Shown: in pieces, positions 37,363 to 45,551 of the stretch
Layout of the letters: each line of letters opens with the position of its first letter
Position numbering within the stretch: the first letter of the stretch is position 1
From: Peribacillus deserti
GTDB taxonomy: Bacteria > Bacillota > Bacilli > Bacillales > DSM-1321
DNA: 64,000 nt
Assembly (NCBI RefSeq): GCF_016909175.1
Contig: NZ_JAFBFI010000009.1
Span: 116,873 to 180,872, forward strand
Direction of reading: 5' to 3'
Program-made: the position numbers and the translations under genes
Notes under the pieces: generated by a model
What the model saw: only the letters and a program-made list of their open reading frames with translations
The model's database searches: none
What the model was told of the DNA's origin: nothing

Positions 37363-38361
37363 ATGAGAAAGTCATTAAAAGTCTGCTATAGTGTACTGCT
37401 TGCCCTGGTACTGATTATTCCGCTTGCAGCCTGCGGAAAAGAGGAAGTCCAAAAAATCCGCGTAGCAGAGGTTACCCGTTCCATTTTCTATGCTCCCCAA
37501 TATGTAGCCATTGAAAAAGGGTTCTTTAAGGAGGAAGGACTAGAGATTGACTTAAAAACGACCCCGGGTGGAGATAAGACCATGACCGCCCTGCTTTCAA
37601 ACGGGGCAGATGTGGCGCTAGTTGGGTCAGAAACATCGATTTATGTATCTGCACAGGGATCAAAGGATCCAGTTATTAACTTTGCGCAATTAACTCAAAC
37701 AGATGGAACATTCCTCGTATCCCGCAACAAAGTGGATAATTTCAGCTGGGATCAGTTAAAAGGCAGTACATTCCTTGGCCAGCGGAAAGGCGGAATGCCG
37801 CAAATGGCAGGAGAGTTTGTCTTAAAAAAGAACGGAATCGATCCTCATAATGATTTAACATTAATCCAGAACATTGATTATGCTAATATTGCAACAGCAT
37901 TCGCTTCAGGAACAGGCGATTATGTCCAGCTGTTCGAACCCACAGCCAGCGTATTTGAAAAAGAAGGCAAAGGCCATATTATTGCTTCATTTGGCACGGA
38001 ATCCGGCCATATTCCATATACAACATTTATGGCCAAAGAAAGCTTCTTAAAAGACAAACAGGATACAGCTGAAAAATTCACAAGAGCCGTCTACAAAGCC
38101 CAAAAATGGGTGTATGAGCATAGTGCGGAAGAAACTGCGAAAGCAATTCAATCCTTTTTCCCTGATACAGATTTAGAGCTCATTGAAACTGTTGTGGACC
38201 GCTACAAAAAACAGGAATCTTTTGCAAAAAATCCAATCCTGGATAAAGAGGAATGGAACAATTTGCAGAACATTATGGAGGATGCTGGCGAGCTTCCAAA
38301 AAGAATAAGCCATGACAGTTTGGTAAATACCGAAATCGCCCAACAGGTTACTAAGAAATGA
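37363..38361 (+). CDS. ytlA: ABC transporter substrate-binding lipoprotein YtlA (NMT1/THI5-like)
   Basis: A 332-residue extracytoplasmic binding protein. A signal peptide with lipobox IPLAAC gives lipidation at C24. The mature part belongs to the NMT1/THI5-like group (SsuA, ThiY and related), which binds sulfonates, nitrate or pyrimidine precursors of thiamine. I start at ATG 37363, 6 bases after AGGAGG; the ATG at 37357 touches that site. First gene of ytlA-C-D. No TPP riboswitch is seen upstream, so thiamine control is not supported. Confidence 0.88.
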   Translation: MRKSLKVCYSVLLALVLIIPLAACGKEEVQKIRVAEVTRSIFYAPQYVAIEKGFFKEEGLEIDLKTTPGGDKTMTALLSNGADVALVGSETSIYVSAQGSKDPVINFAQLTQTDGTFLVSRNKVDNFSWDQLKGSTFLGQRKGGMPQMAGEFVLKKNGIDPHNDLTLIQNIDYANIATAFASGTGDYVQLFEPTASVFEKEGKGHIIASFGTESGHIPYTTFMAKESFLKDKQDTAEKFTRAVYKAQKWVYEHSAEETAKAIQSFFPDTDLELIETVVDRYKKQESFAKNPILDKEEWNNLQNIMEDAGELPKRISHDSLVNTEIAQQVTKK

Positions 38362-38374
38362 GGAGGCTTTTTCC

Positions 38375-39145
38375 ATGAGCTTTCTTAGGATACAAAATAT
38401 CAGCCATACCTATTTTACAAAAAAGAGCGCTAAAACGGCATTAAGCAGCATCTCCCTGGACATTGAGGAAGGCAGCTTCATTTCCTTCCTAGGTCCAAGC
38501 GGATGTGGAAAAACAACATTACTGTCAATCATATCGGGTCTGCTTAATCCGAGCTCAGGGCAGGTACTTGTTGAAGGCAGGCCCATTCAGGAGGCAGAAG
38601 AGCCTCTAATCGGATACATGCTCCAGCAGGATTACCTGTTTCCCTGGAAAACCATTGAAGAAAATATTCTTCTCGGTTTGCGGATATTGAATAAAAGTAA
38701 TGAAATATCAAGAAAAAAAACGTTTCGTCTGCTTAAGGAAATAGGGCTTGAGGGAACGGAAAACCAATATCCCAAACAGCTGTCCGGCGGAATGAAGCAG
38801 CGGGTAGCACTTGTTAGAACTCTTGCGGCAGATCCGAAATTACTATTGCTTGATGAGCCATTTTCAGCTTTAGACTTTCAAACCAAGTTAAGGCTAGAAG
38901 ATCTAGTTTCAGCAACGCTTAAATCTTTTGGAAAAACAGCTATCCTGGTGACTCATGATATAGGGGAAGCCATAGCCATGAGTGACACGATCTGCTTGTT
39001 TTCCTCCAATCCGGGACAAATTTACAAACAGATTTCTGTTCCTGAACAGTTACGAAACCTTACACCTTTTGAGGCACGAGCCCATCCAGAATATGCTTCA
39101 TTATTTCAAACCGTATGGAAGGAGCTTGAAAATCTTGAAAAGTAA
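38375..39145 (+). CDS. ytlC: ABC transporter ATP-binding protein YtlC
   Basis: A 256-residue ATPase of the nitrate/sulfonate/taurine importer type. Walker A is GPSGCGKT (40-47), the signature LSGGMKQR is at about 138-145, and Walker B LLLLDEP follows, then the H-loop VTHD. It energises uptake with the YtlD permease and the YtlA lipoprotein. It lies 13 bases after ytlA with GAGGAGG upstream and overlaps ytlD. Confidence 0.93.
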   Translation: MSFLRIQNISHTYFTKKSAKTALSSISLDIEEGSFISFLGPSGCGKTTLLSIISGLLNPSSGQVLVEGRPIQEAEEPLIGYMLQQDYLFPWKTIEENILLGLRILNKSNEISRKKTFRLLKEIGLEGTENQYPKQLSGGMKQRVALVRTLAADPKLLLLDEPFSALDFQTKLRLEDLVSATLKSFGKTAILVTHDIGEAIAMSDTICLFSSNPGQIYKQISVPEQLRNLTPFEARAHPEYASLFQTVWKELENLEK

Positions 39146-39950
39146 ATCCACTCATATTGAACAGCTCCATAAACAATATATCGAGTCCCTTATACGGGAA
39201 AAACGGATTGTCCGAACATATCAGCTCTTTATTTTCGCTTTCTTTTTTTCTGTATGGGAGCTGTCAAGCAGGCTGGAATGGGTTGACCCTTTAATCTTTA
39301 GTTCTCCTTCCAAAATTATTGAGCTGCTCCTTACCAAAATTCAGGATGGCTCTATTTTTACCCACATAGGGTACACGGTTTTTGAAACCATTCTTGGCTT
39401 TATTCTCGGCACTCTAAGCGGAACACTGCTTGCGGCTATTTTGTGGTGGTCGCCGCTTGTTTCCAAGGTTCTTGACCCATACCTGGTTATACTAAATGCA
39501 ATGCCAAAGGTTGCCCTTGGGCCGATTCTTATTGTTGCACTTGGCCCTGGATTTACATCCATAATCGCAATGGGCGCCATTATCTCTGTGATTATCACAA
39601 CCATTGTGGTATATACTTCATTCAGAGAGGTAGACCCGAATTATATGAAGGTGCTCCAGACCTTTGGAGCCTCCAGGTTTGTCTGCTTCAAAGAAGCCAT
39701 CCTTCCCGCCTGTTTTCCAACCATCATTTCCACTTTAAAAGTAAATGTCGGCCTTTCCTGGGTGGGAGTAATAGTTGGAGAATTTCTAGTCTCACAACAG
39801 GGACTTGGTTATTTAATCATCTATGGCTTTCAGGTATTTAATTTCAGCCTTGTGTTAATGTCGCTTCTCATAATCGCCGTCTTTGCCACTATTATGTATC
39901 AGCTGGTTGAGTACTTAGAGAGAAAAATGATCAAAAGCTCCAACCAATAA
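39135..39950 (+). CDS. ytlD: ABC transporter permease YtlD
   Basis: A 271-residue permease with about six helices. The cytoplasmic EAA-like loop is in [21 protein letters not shown]. It belongs to the SsuC/TauC type. I start at TTG 39135, 10 bases after GGAG; other frames reaching back to 38982 are an extension into ytlC. It overlaps ytlC by 11 bases, so translation is coupled. The stop codon is part of the terminator stem. Confidence 0.9.
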   Translation: MKSKSTHIEQLHKQYIESLIREKRIVRTYQLFIFAFFFSVWELSSRLEWVDPLIFSSPSKIIELLLTKIQDGSIFTHIGYTVFETILGFILGTLSGTLLAAILWWSPLVSKVLDPYLVILNAMPKVALGPILIVALGPGFTSIIAMGAIISVIITTIVVYTSFREVDPNYMKVLQTFGASRFVCFKEAILPACFPTIISTLKVNVGLSWVGVIVGEFLVSQQGLGYLIIYGFQVFNFSLVLMSLLIIAVFATIMYQLVEYLERKMIKSSNQ

Positions 39951-39976
39951 AGGAGAACCAATCAGGTTCTCCTTTC
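39948..39976. terminator. Compact bidirectional terminator shared by ytlD and ytkD
   Basis: Perfect 11-bp stem AAAGGAGAACC / GGTTCTCCTTT with a five-base loop. It reaches the stop codons of both convergent genes. The T-runs are short, so efficiency is uncertain. Confidence 0.6.
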
Positions 39977-40451
39977 ACCTATTAAGACCTCTTCTCTCAA
40001 TAAGATCCAGACAAATTTCAATTACTCTGTCCTTCATAATGAAGCTGAACCGATCGTCCTCGATTAGATTCACCGGGAGATCTTCAGCAAGCAGCGGACC
40101 GTCTGTTTCTAAATAGTGATCCCTGGTTTCAAGAGACTTCAGCTTTGTGAAAAAAATGGATTTATAGAATCGATTATCGGCACACTCCACACAATAGGAA
40201 CCAAGATAATAAAGCGATCCTGCTGCTCCCCCTGTTTCCTCATACACTTCTCTCACAGCTGCATCTCTTATAGATTCCAGATCCTCTACTTTTCCACCTG
40301 GGAACTCCAACCCCCTGACTCGATGCCTAGTTAATACCCATTTGTTCTTGTATGAACAGATAACTAGAACATGCCTGGATTTCGATAAGAAATCCTCATC
40401 ATCTTCAAAGTAAGAGACGATACATCCATTCTGGTCTAAAAATCTTTCCAT
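39975..40451 (-). CDS. ytkD: NUDIX hydrolase YtkD (8-oxo-dGTPase / nucleotide pyrophosphatase)
   Basis: A 158-residue NUDIX enzyme. The Nudix box runs from G52 to about 74 (PGGKVEDLESI...REVYEETGG) with the metal-binding REVYEE at 67-72 intact. B. subtilis YtkD (MutTA) hydrolyses 8-oxo-dGTP and other nucleoside triphosphates and protects against oxidative mutation and RNA 5' triphosphates. It is convergent with the ytlACD genes, as in B. subtilis. Confidence 0.88.
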   Translation of the reverse strand: MERFLDQNGCIVSYFEDDEDFLSKSRHVLVICSYKNKWVLTRHRVRGLEFPGGKVEDLESIRDAAVREVYEETGGAAGSLYYLGSYCVECADNRFYKSIFFTKLKSLETRDHYLETDGPLLAEDLPVNLIEDDRFSFIMKDRVIEICLDLIERRGLNR

Positions 40452-40545
40452 GGTGATTTACCTAATCCTTTATAAAATGCTGTTTATGAAAATATCATAT
40501 CAAATTAGCATTTGTTCTGACAAAAGGATACGTATAAAACGATGC

Positions 40546-40863
40546 TTAACTATTAAGGATCCCCATACTTTGTATGTGATTTTTTGTTTCTGTATCACCA
40601 AGAGTATAAATCATGTGATACACTTCTTTTAATGTATCATCATAATGATCATTGGATTTATCCTCATGATATTCTAAAAACGGAAGATGCGCTCTCCAGA
40701 AGGTCATCCAATCTTCAGAAGCGTTCATATCAAAGTATTCTCTAAGCTTTCTAATTTCGTCTTGTGCTGCCTCAATCTTAAAATTCCATTCTGATGCTTC
40801 TCGGTCCTGAGAGATTTGCCCTGTTGCGACCGTTATGTAATAGGTCTTTTTTTCTTCTTTCAA
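40546..40863 (-). CDS. Conserved hypothetical protein, 105 residues
   Basis: A soluble acidic protein of 105 residues with many aromatic residues (KTYYITVATGQ at the start, EDWMTFWRAHLPFLEYHED in the middle). The start is TTG at 40863 with AAAGGG about 10 bases upstream. I recall similar proteins of this length in other Bacillaceae, annotated vaguely as hydrolase or hypothetical, but see no catalytic motif and propose no function. It stands alone between ytkD and a divergent small gene. Confidence 0.72.
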   Translation of the reverse strand: MKEEKKTYYITVATGQISQDREASEWNFKIEAAQDEIRKLREYFDMNASEDWMTFWRAHLPFLEYHEDKSNDHYDDTLKEVYHMIYTLGDTETKNHIQSMGILNS

Positions 40864-41167
40864 GAAAAACCGCCCTTTCTATATTTCTTTTGACTTAGTT
40901 TATCTGGACTTAATTCGTTCCATACACTCATTATCCAGGAATCAAAAGATTCAGCACACAGAGTCCTTTTTCCTAAAACAAAAGGAAATTTATTTCGGTA
41001 AATGGGCAAAATTAGATTAAACAAAATATAAAAGGGTAATAAAAAATAAGCGACATATCATAATTGATCCTAACGAATAATATAGAAGCAGTAGAGGATA
41101 GTCAAAATATCACCTTTAAGAGGTTCCGCCAATGGATAAATTTTAACTGCAAGGGGTGAAAGAAAAA
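40864..41167. other. Divergent intergenic region, 304 bp
   Basis: AT-rich DNA between two small divergent genes. I see no ORF, repeat or clear operator. Confidence 0.4.
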
Positions 41168-41419
41168 ATGAAGTTAATCGAAGAATTGTATGAGCTGTAT
41201 AAGACGAAGCTGACCGGAAATGATGAGGACATCGACATGCTTGCCTTTGCCGTACTCGAGCAGTTAAGCCGAGAAGAGATATTGGGATTAATCCATGATA
41301 TGGATAATCAGGAACTGATTAATTTAATGGGACTTTATATTATAGAAAGCCTGAAGGGCAAATTTGCTCAGGAAAATTTCGAAAAGCATCTGCCCTACCC
41401 ATCCCGAAATGTACATTAA
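41168..41419 (+). CDS. DUF6154 family small protein
   Basis: An 83-residue acidic, mostly helical cytosolic protein. The N-terminal KLIEELYELYKTKLTG, the AVLEQLSREE core and the LMGLYIIESLK segment match what I remember of DUF6154 in Bacillaceae. Function unknown. ATG at 41168 is 8 bases after AAGGGGTG; the in-frame GTG at 41156 lies inside that site and is rejected. Followed by a terminator. Confidence 0.75.
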   Translation: MKLIEELYELYKTKLTGNDEDIDMLAFAVLEQLSREEILGLIHDMDNQELINLMGLYIIESLKGKFAQENFEKHLPYPSRNVH

Positions 41420-41436
41420 TACATATTATCCCATGC

Positions 41437-41467
41437 AGCCTTAAAGGATCCCCTTTGAGGCTTTTTT
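41437..41467 (+). terminator. Terminator of the DUF6154 gene
   Basis: Stem GCCTTAAAGG / CCTTTGAGGC and six T. Confidence 0.85.
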
Positions 41468-41615
41468 ATCTGTAGTGCTTTCCGGGTTTTGCAACACCCT
41501 TTGGTGTCTGTTTTAAATGACAGGTTATGTATCAAAAATCATCCCATTAACGCACTTGTCATTATGTTAAAATAAAGAAAACATGACAATGTATAACAAA
41601 AAGGTGGTGACTGCT

Positions 41616-41789
41616 ATGACAATCATTCTGATTATTTCCATTATAATCGTTTTAGTTGTACTCTTATTAGCTGTATTAACTACGTCGAAGGCCTATACAG
41701 TAAAACATACGGTAGATCCGATTGAGAATAACCCCAATGTACTAAAAGATGAGAACTCGACAGTTGATGATGACCCGGCAGATCATTAA
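41616..41789 (+). CDS. ytzI: Small membrane protein YtzI
   Basis: A 57-residue protein with one N-terminal transmembrane helix (about 3-27, IILIISIIIVLVVLLLAVL) and a short acidic C-terminal tail ending in DDDPADH. This is the layout of the YtzI family. ATG at 41616 is 8 bases after AAAGGTGG; an ATG at 41583 is in frame but lacks a site. An inverted repeat TTGTCAT / ATGACAA (41556-41562 and 41583-41589) lies just upstream. Function unknown. Confidence 0.78.
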   Translation: MTIILIISIIIVLVVLLLAVLTTSKAYTVKHTVDPIENNPNVLKDENSTVDDDPADH

Positions 41790-42073
41790 TTTTTTAACTG
41801 CTGAAATGTTTAGCAATATTAAGAACCAGGAATTACAGAATATAGTTGCGCTATTATTTGAATTAATTGAGCTGTTTTTTGAAAAAAATTGAGCCATGCT
41901 CGAAAAATAACCTGAGCGAAACGAAATACCGCGCTTTATTCCTATATTCGTGCCAAAATACATTTATTTATGACGCTCAGAGCTGAATTGCGTTTACACA
42001 GATACTGGCTTTTTCCACTGGCAGGCAGACTTTAAATCCAACAAAACAAATCCCGCATAGACGAACTTTCCTA
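41790..42073. other. Convergent intergenic region between ytzI and luxS
   Basis: About 280 bp between the ytzI stop and the luxS terminator. No ORF or repeat is supported. Confidence 0.4.
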
Positions 42074-42113
42074 AATAAAATGGGACTGGCCTTTAAAAGC
42101 CAATCCCATTTTA
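42074..42113 (-). terminator. Terminator of luxS
   Basis: On the minus strand: AATGGGATTGGC / GGCCAGTCCCATT, then TTATTT. Confidence 0.8.
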
Positions 42114-42587
42114 TTAGGCAAATACCTGGTGAAGTTCTTCTTTGCTGTGTGTAAGCCAAAACTTCATGAGTTTTTTGGCTCCTTCAAGGTCATGGAGCTT
42201 TGCCTGGCCGCATTGTTTTTCTGTTGCAGCAGGTACTTCAGTTACTTCAATAGCATCCTTCATCGTTTCTTCAAGTACATCAATGATTTCGGATACAGTT
42301 GGTTCTCCGCTTACAACTAGATAAAAACCAGTCTGGCAGCCCATAGGTGAAATATCGATAATATCGAAGTGGCTGTATTTTTCTGTGTATTTACGGATAT
42401 TAATCGCCAATAAGTGCTCCAATGTATGAATGGAATCAGGCTTCATTGCTTGCTTATTTGGCTGGCAGAATCTAATATCATATTTATTAACGACACCGTC
42501 ACTTCCTACCTTATGGACGCCGCAGTGGCGGACATAAGGGGCTTTGACAGCGTGATGGTCGAGTTCAAAGCTTTCTACTGAAGGCAT
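42114..42587 (-). CDS. luxS: S-ribosylhomocysteine lyase LuxS
   Basis: A 157-residue metalloenzyme that splits S-ribosylhomocysteine into homocysteine and the AI-2 precursor DPD, completing recycling after SAM-dependent methylation. The metal ligands H54, H58 (HTLEH) and C126 and the catalytic E57 and C84 (in SPMGCQTG) are all present. Length is normal. It is a single gene with its own terminator. The ATG follows AAAGGAG. Confidence 0.97.
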   Translation of the reverse strand: MPSVESFELDHHAVKAPYVRHCGVHKVGSDGVVNKYDIRFCQPNKQAMKPDSIHTLEHLLAINIRKYTEKYSHFDIIDISPMGCQTGFYLVVSGEPTVSEIIDVLEETMKDAIEVTEVPAATEKQCGQAKLHDLEGAKKLMKFWLTHSKEELHQVFA

Positions 42588-42733
42588 ATAATCACTCCTT
42601 TGTAAGTCTAAAATCTATTTTACTACTTTTCATGAAGTTTTTCATCTATTTCATTCGAAAATTCAACAAAACCTACCGGAATTATAGAGATTAGGTTCAA
42701 GCTTCTATCCTGCAAAGAAATGAAGGTATTTTT

Positions 42734-42976
42734 ATGATACAAAAGCTGCTGTTAGGCGCCATACGTTTTTACCAAATTGCCATATCTCCAATAAAGCCTC
42801 CTTCGTGCAGGTTTTATCCAACCTGCTCTCACTACGGTATTGAAGCTGTCCAGAGATTTGGCGCAATAAAAGGGGGATATTTGACTTTGATCCGCATTTT
42901 AAAATGCAATCCCCTGCATCCAGGAGGCTTCGATCCGGTTCCAGAATCTAAAGAAAAAAGAAGGTACTCTAAATAA
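42734..42976 (+). CDS. yidD: Membrane protein insertion efficiency factor YidD (YtjA)
   Basis: An 80-residue protein of the YidD family with the conserved [11 protein letters not shown] segment (C25 and C31) and HPGGFDPVP near the C-terminus. An amphipathic N-terminal helix probably lies on the inner face of the membrane. It assists membrane protein insertion with YidC. Unlike in many bacteria it is not next to rnpA and yidC; its place next to luxS matches ytjA of B. subtilis. Confidence 0.92.
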   Translation: MIQKLLLGAIRFYQIAISPIKPPSCRFYPTCSHYGIEAVQRFGAIKGGYLTLIRILKCNPLHPGGFDPVPESKEKRRYSK

Positions 42977-43072
42977 CTCGTAATTACAATTAAAAAACAG
43001 AAGATTGTGAGATGGATATAATTCCTGCCTAAAAATAGCTGTACGAATAAACAACTTTTCCAGTAAATATAC

Positions 43073-43101
43073 TTGATATATTTTTGTTTTTTCGATAATA
43101 T
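43073..43101 (+). promoter_or_regulatory. Promoter of the zinc-binding lipoprotein gene
   Basis: -35 TTGATA (43073-43078), 17-base spacer, -10 TAATAT (43096-43101). The first Zur-like box starts 10 bases downstream. Confidence 0.6.
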
Positions 43102-43110
43102 AATTTAGAG

Positions 43111-43171
43111 TAATTCGGAATCATTTCGAATTATTTTTTTCTTAACACTAAATCGGAATCAGTCCGACTTA
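43111..43171 (+). promoter_or_regulatory. Two tandem Zur-type operators
   Basis: Box 1 (43111-43133) is TAATTCG-GAATCATTT-CGAATTA and box 2 (43149-43171) is TAAATCGG-AATCAGT-CCGACTTA. Both are near-perfect 23-base palindromes that share TCGGAATCA and fit the Bacillus Zur pattern TAANTCGNAATNATTNCGANTTA. Centres are 38 bases apart. They lie from about +5 to +65 of the predicted start, so binding should block transcription when zinc is sufficient. Confidence 0.8.
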
Positions 43172-43193
43172 TTAATCTGTGGAGGATCATAAA

Positions 43194-44132
43194 TTGAAAC
43201 TAAAGTTTATTTTAACCATTATTACAGCGGTCCTGTTAACAGCAGGCTGTTCACAAGCTAAAGAGCCTAATTCAGAAAAAGTAGAAGGGGAAGACAAGAT
43301 TAATATATATTCCACGGTTTATCCACTGGAATACTTTGCAAATAGCATCGGCGGAAAGTATGTGAAGGTCTCAACCGTTTATCCGCCCGGTACTGACGAA
43401 CATACTTACGAACCTTCTCAAAAAGATATTATTAAGATGACAGAAGCTGACCTTTTCTTATATATTGGACACGGTCTAGAGGGATTTGTGGATAAAGCAG
43501 ATGATATTTTCAAAAGTGAAAATGTTGAAATGACAGCAGTTGGAGAAAAAATAGATATTCCAGCGGTGAAGGAAGAAGAACAGCATGAAGAGGACCACCA
43601 TCACCATGCGGATGTTGATCCGCATATTTGGATCGATCCTGAACTCGCTAAACAAATGGCTTTAGTGGTAAAAGATGAGCTTGTTAATAAAAAACCAGAA
43701 AAGAAAGAGTACTTTGAGAAAAATTATACAGAGCTTTCTGCAAAACTTGATCAATTAGACTCCCGTTTTAGAGCAGCAGTCAAAGAAGCAGACCGTAAAG
43801 AAATAATCGTTTCTCATGCTGCTTATGGATATTGGGAAAATCGTTATGGAATTGAACAAATAAGTATTTCAGGCTTGTCTTCCAGTGAACCTTCGCAAAA
43901 GCAGCTGAAACAGGTCGTACAAACAGCAAAAGAACATCAGATAAAATATGTGTTCTTTGAACAAAATGTAAGCTCTAAACTCACCGAGACCATTCAAAAA
44001 GAAGTAGGAGCTGCACCTTTGAAGTTTCATAATTTGTCTGTATTGACTGAGAATGATATTAAAGGTAAGGAAGACTATTTTAGTCTGATGAATAAAAATA
44101 TCGCAGCCCTAAAAACTGCCTTAACCAAATAA
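43194..44132 (+). CDS. Zinc ABC transporter substrate-binding lipoprotein (ZnuA/AdcA type)
   Basis: A 312-residue cluster A-I metal-binding lipoprotein. Lipobox LTAGC gives lipidation at C19. A histidine-rich loop (EEDHHHH, 132-138) between H70 and H144 marks zinc rather than manganese binding. I start at TTG 43194, 8 bases after GGAGG; a GTG at 43179 is in frame but overlaps that site. The ATPase and permease genes of such a transporter are not adjacent, so it must work with components encoded elsewhere. Twin Zur-type boxes upstream support the zinc role. Confidence 0.88.
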   Translation: MKLKFILTIITAVLLTAGCSQAKEPNSEKVEGEDKINIYSTVYPLEYFANSIGGKYVKVSTVYPPGTDEHTYEPSQKDIIKMTEADLFLYIGHGLEGFVDKADDIFKSENVEMTAVGEKIDIPAVKEEEQHEEDHHHHADVDPHIWIDPELAKQMALVVKDELVNKKPEKKEYFEKNYTELSAKLDQLDSRFRAAVKEADRKEIIVSHAAYGYWENRYGIEQISISGLSSSEPSQKQLKQVVQTAKEHQIKYVFFEQNVSSKLTETIQKEVGAAPLKFHNLSVLTENDIKGKEDYFSLMNKNIAALKTALTK

Positions 44133-44145
44133 TTGGACAGTATAG

Positions 44146-44171
44146 ACCTTGTCATCCAGGCAAGGTTTTTT
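44146..44171 (+). terminator. Terminator of the zinc lipoprotein gene
   Basis: Stem ACCTTG / CAAGGT and six T; the stem is short. Confidence 0.6.
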
Positions 44172-44207
44172 ATATGAGCGCCATTAAAGCGCTTTCTCGA
44201 GAGGTCC

Positions 44208-44339
44208 CTATACCCATTTCTGTTTTAATGCTTGAAGCTCATCATCAGCCAGTCTTGTGATCGTTTTTATTACATATTCAGGCAACCCCCTTAATAGCAA
44301 AATTTCAGCAATTAGATATGGCTTTTTATTAATTTTCAT
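44208..44339 (-). CDS. Small ORF, 43 residues
   Basis: The frame from ATG 44339 to TAG 44208 encodes 43 residues, beginning MKINKKPYLIAEILLLRGLP and ending in ADDELQALKQKWV. The composition (basic start, amphipathic helix, acidic-basic C-terminal helix) is that of a real small Bacillus protein. GGGGGA lies 3-8 bases upstream of the ATG. It sits between the zinc lipoprotein gene and menC. I do not recognise the family with certainty and propose no function. Confidence 0.6.
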   Translation of the reverse strand: MKINKKPYLIAEILLLRGLPEYVIKTITRLADDELQALKQKWV

Positions 44340-44429
44340 AAATCCCCCTGCCTTTTATTTATTGATTACTCTTATTATAATCAATTTAACAGCAAAGAGA
44401 AAATCGGCAAAAGCCCATTTTCAGAAAAT

Positions 44430-45551
44430 TTATTTTATTTCACCCCTTGTTTTATAGACTTCTTTATGATTAGCTATGGCTAATAATCTTCTTTCATTAA
44501 TTCCAAAACCTATCCCGCTTTTTTCAGGTACAGCTATCCAGCCGTTTACAACTTTAACTTCGGGATCAATAATATCTTCCTCCCAATATCTTGATGATGA
44601 TGAAATGTCACCAGCTATTGTGAAGCCTGGAAGTGATGCAAGTGCTATATTATGAGCTCTAGAAACACCAAACTCGACCATCCCTCCGCACCACACCGGT
44701 ATGTTTTGGCTGTAGCAGAGGTCATGTATTTTTTTAGCTTGAATCCATCCCCCTACCCTGCTCATCTTGATATTTATGATTCTACAGCTGCCCATTAAGA
44801 GAGCTCCCTTTGCATCCTGAAAGGAATGTATACTTTCATCAAGGCAAAGGGGCGTTTTTATTTTTTCCTGAAGCAATGAATGCTCTGCGATGTCATCGTG
44901 AGCAAGCGGCTGTTCGAGCATTAATAACCGAAACTCATCAAGTGTTTTCAGATGATTGATGTCATCGAGTGTGTAGTCAGAATTGGCGTCTGCCATAAGA
45001 GGCAGATCCGGGAAATACCTCCTTATGTCCCGCAGGAGCTCCGTATCATTCGTTCTGCTGATTTTTATCTTATACCGTTGATACCCTTCTGTATGAAGAT
45101 CTTCAATCTGCTGTATAGCCCTTCTGCTTGAGGAGCCTGTGACTACAGCTCCTGAAGGAATTCTTTTTGCGGTTCCTCCAAATAGCTTGGAAAGAGATAC
45201 TCCCTGTTGTTTTGCGTACAAATCCCATACTGCCTGCTCTAATCCGGACTTAGCCATGTTATTTCTTCTAAAGCGTTTAAAAATAAACTCTAATTCTTTC
45301 GGATTCGAAATTTCGCATTCAAATAAAGCCGGAATTAAAAAGTCCTTCAACATGTGCTGAGCCGTTACAAGCGTTTCCTCGGTATACCACGGACTTGCAA
45401 AAGCCGTCACTTCCCCATAGCCTTTAAATCCGTCGCTATCTGCGGCTTCAACAATGATTGCAGCTCTTTCTGTCACCGTTTCAAGGTGAGTGATAAAAGG
45501 TTCGTTTAAAGGGGCAGAAATAATATATAAGGATATCTGCTTAATCTTCAT
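44430..45551 (-). CDS. menC: o-Succinylbenzoate synthase MenC
   Basis: A 373-residue enolase-superfamily enzyme that dehydrates SHCHC to o-succinylbenzoate in menaquinone synthesis. The catalytic lysine motif KIKISR, the metal ligands in MADANSDY, LEQPL and CLDESI, and the second lysine in INIKMSRVGG are present. The length and the NSAR/OSBS-type sequence match Gram-positive MenC. It overlaps menE by 11 bases and is the last gene of the men run. Confidence 0.92.
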   Translation of the reverse strand: MKIKQISLYIISAPLNEPFITHLETVTERAAIIVEAADSDGFKGYGEVTAFASPWYTEETLVTAQHMLKDFLIPALFECEISNPKELEFIFKRFRRNNMAKSGLEQAVWDLYAKQQGVSLSKLFGGTAKRIPSGAVVTGSSSRRAIQQIEDLHTEGYQRYKIKISRTNDTELLRDIRRYFPDLPLMADANSDYTLDDINHLKTLDEFRLLMLEQPLAHDDIAEHSLLQEKIKTPLCLDESIHSFQDAKGALLMGSCRIINIKMSRVGGWIQAKKIHDLCYSQNIPVWCGGMVEFGVSRAHNIALASLPGFTIAGDISSSSRYWEEDIIDPEVKVVNGWIAVPEKSGIGFGINERRLLAIANHKEVYKTRGEIK

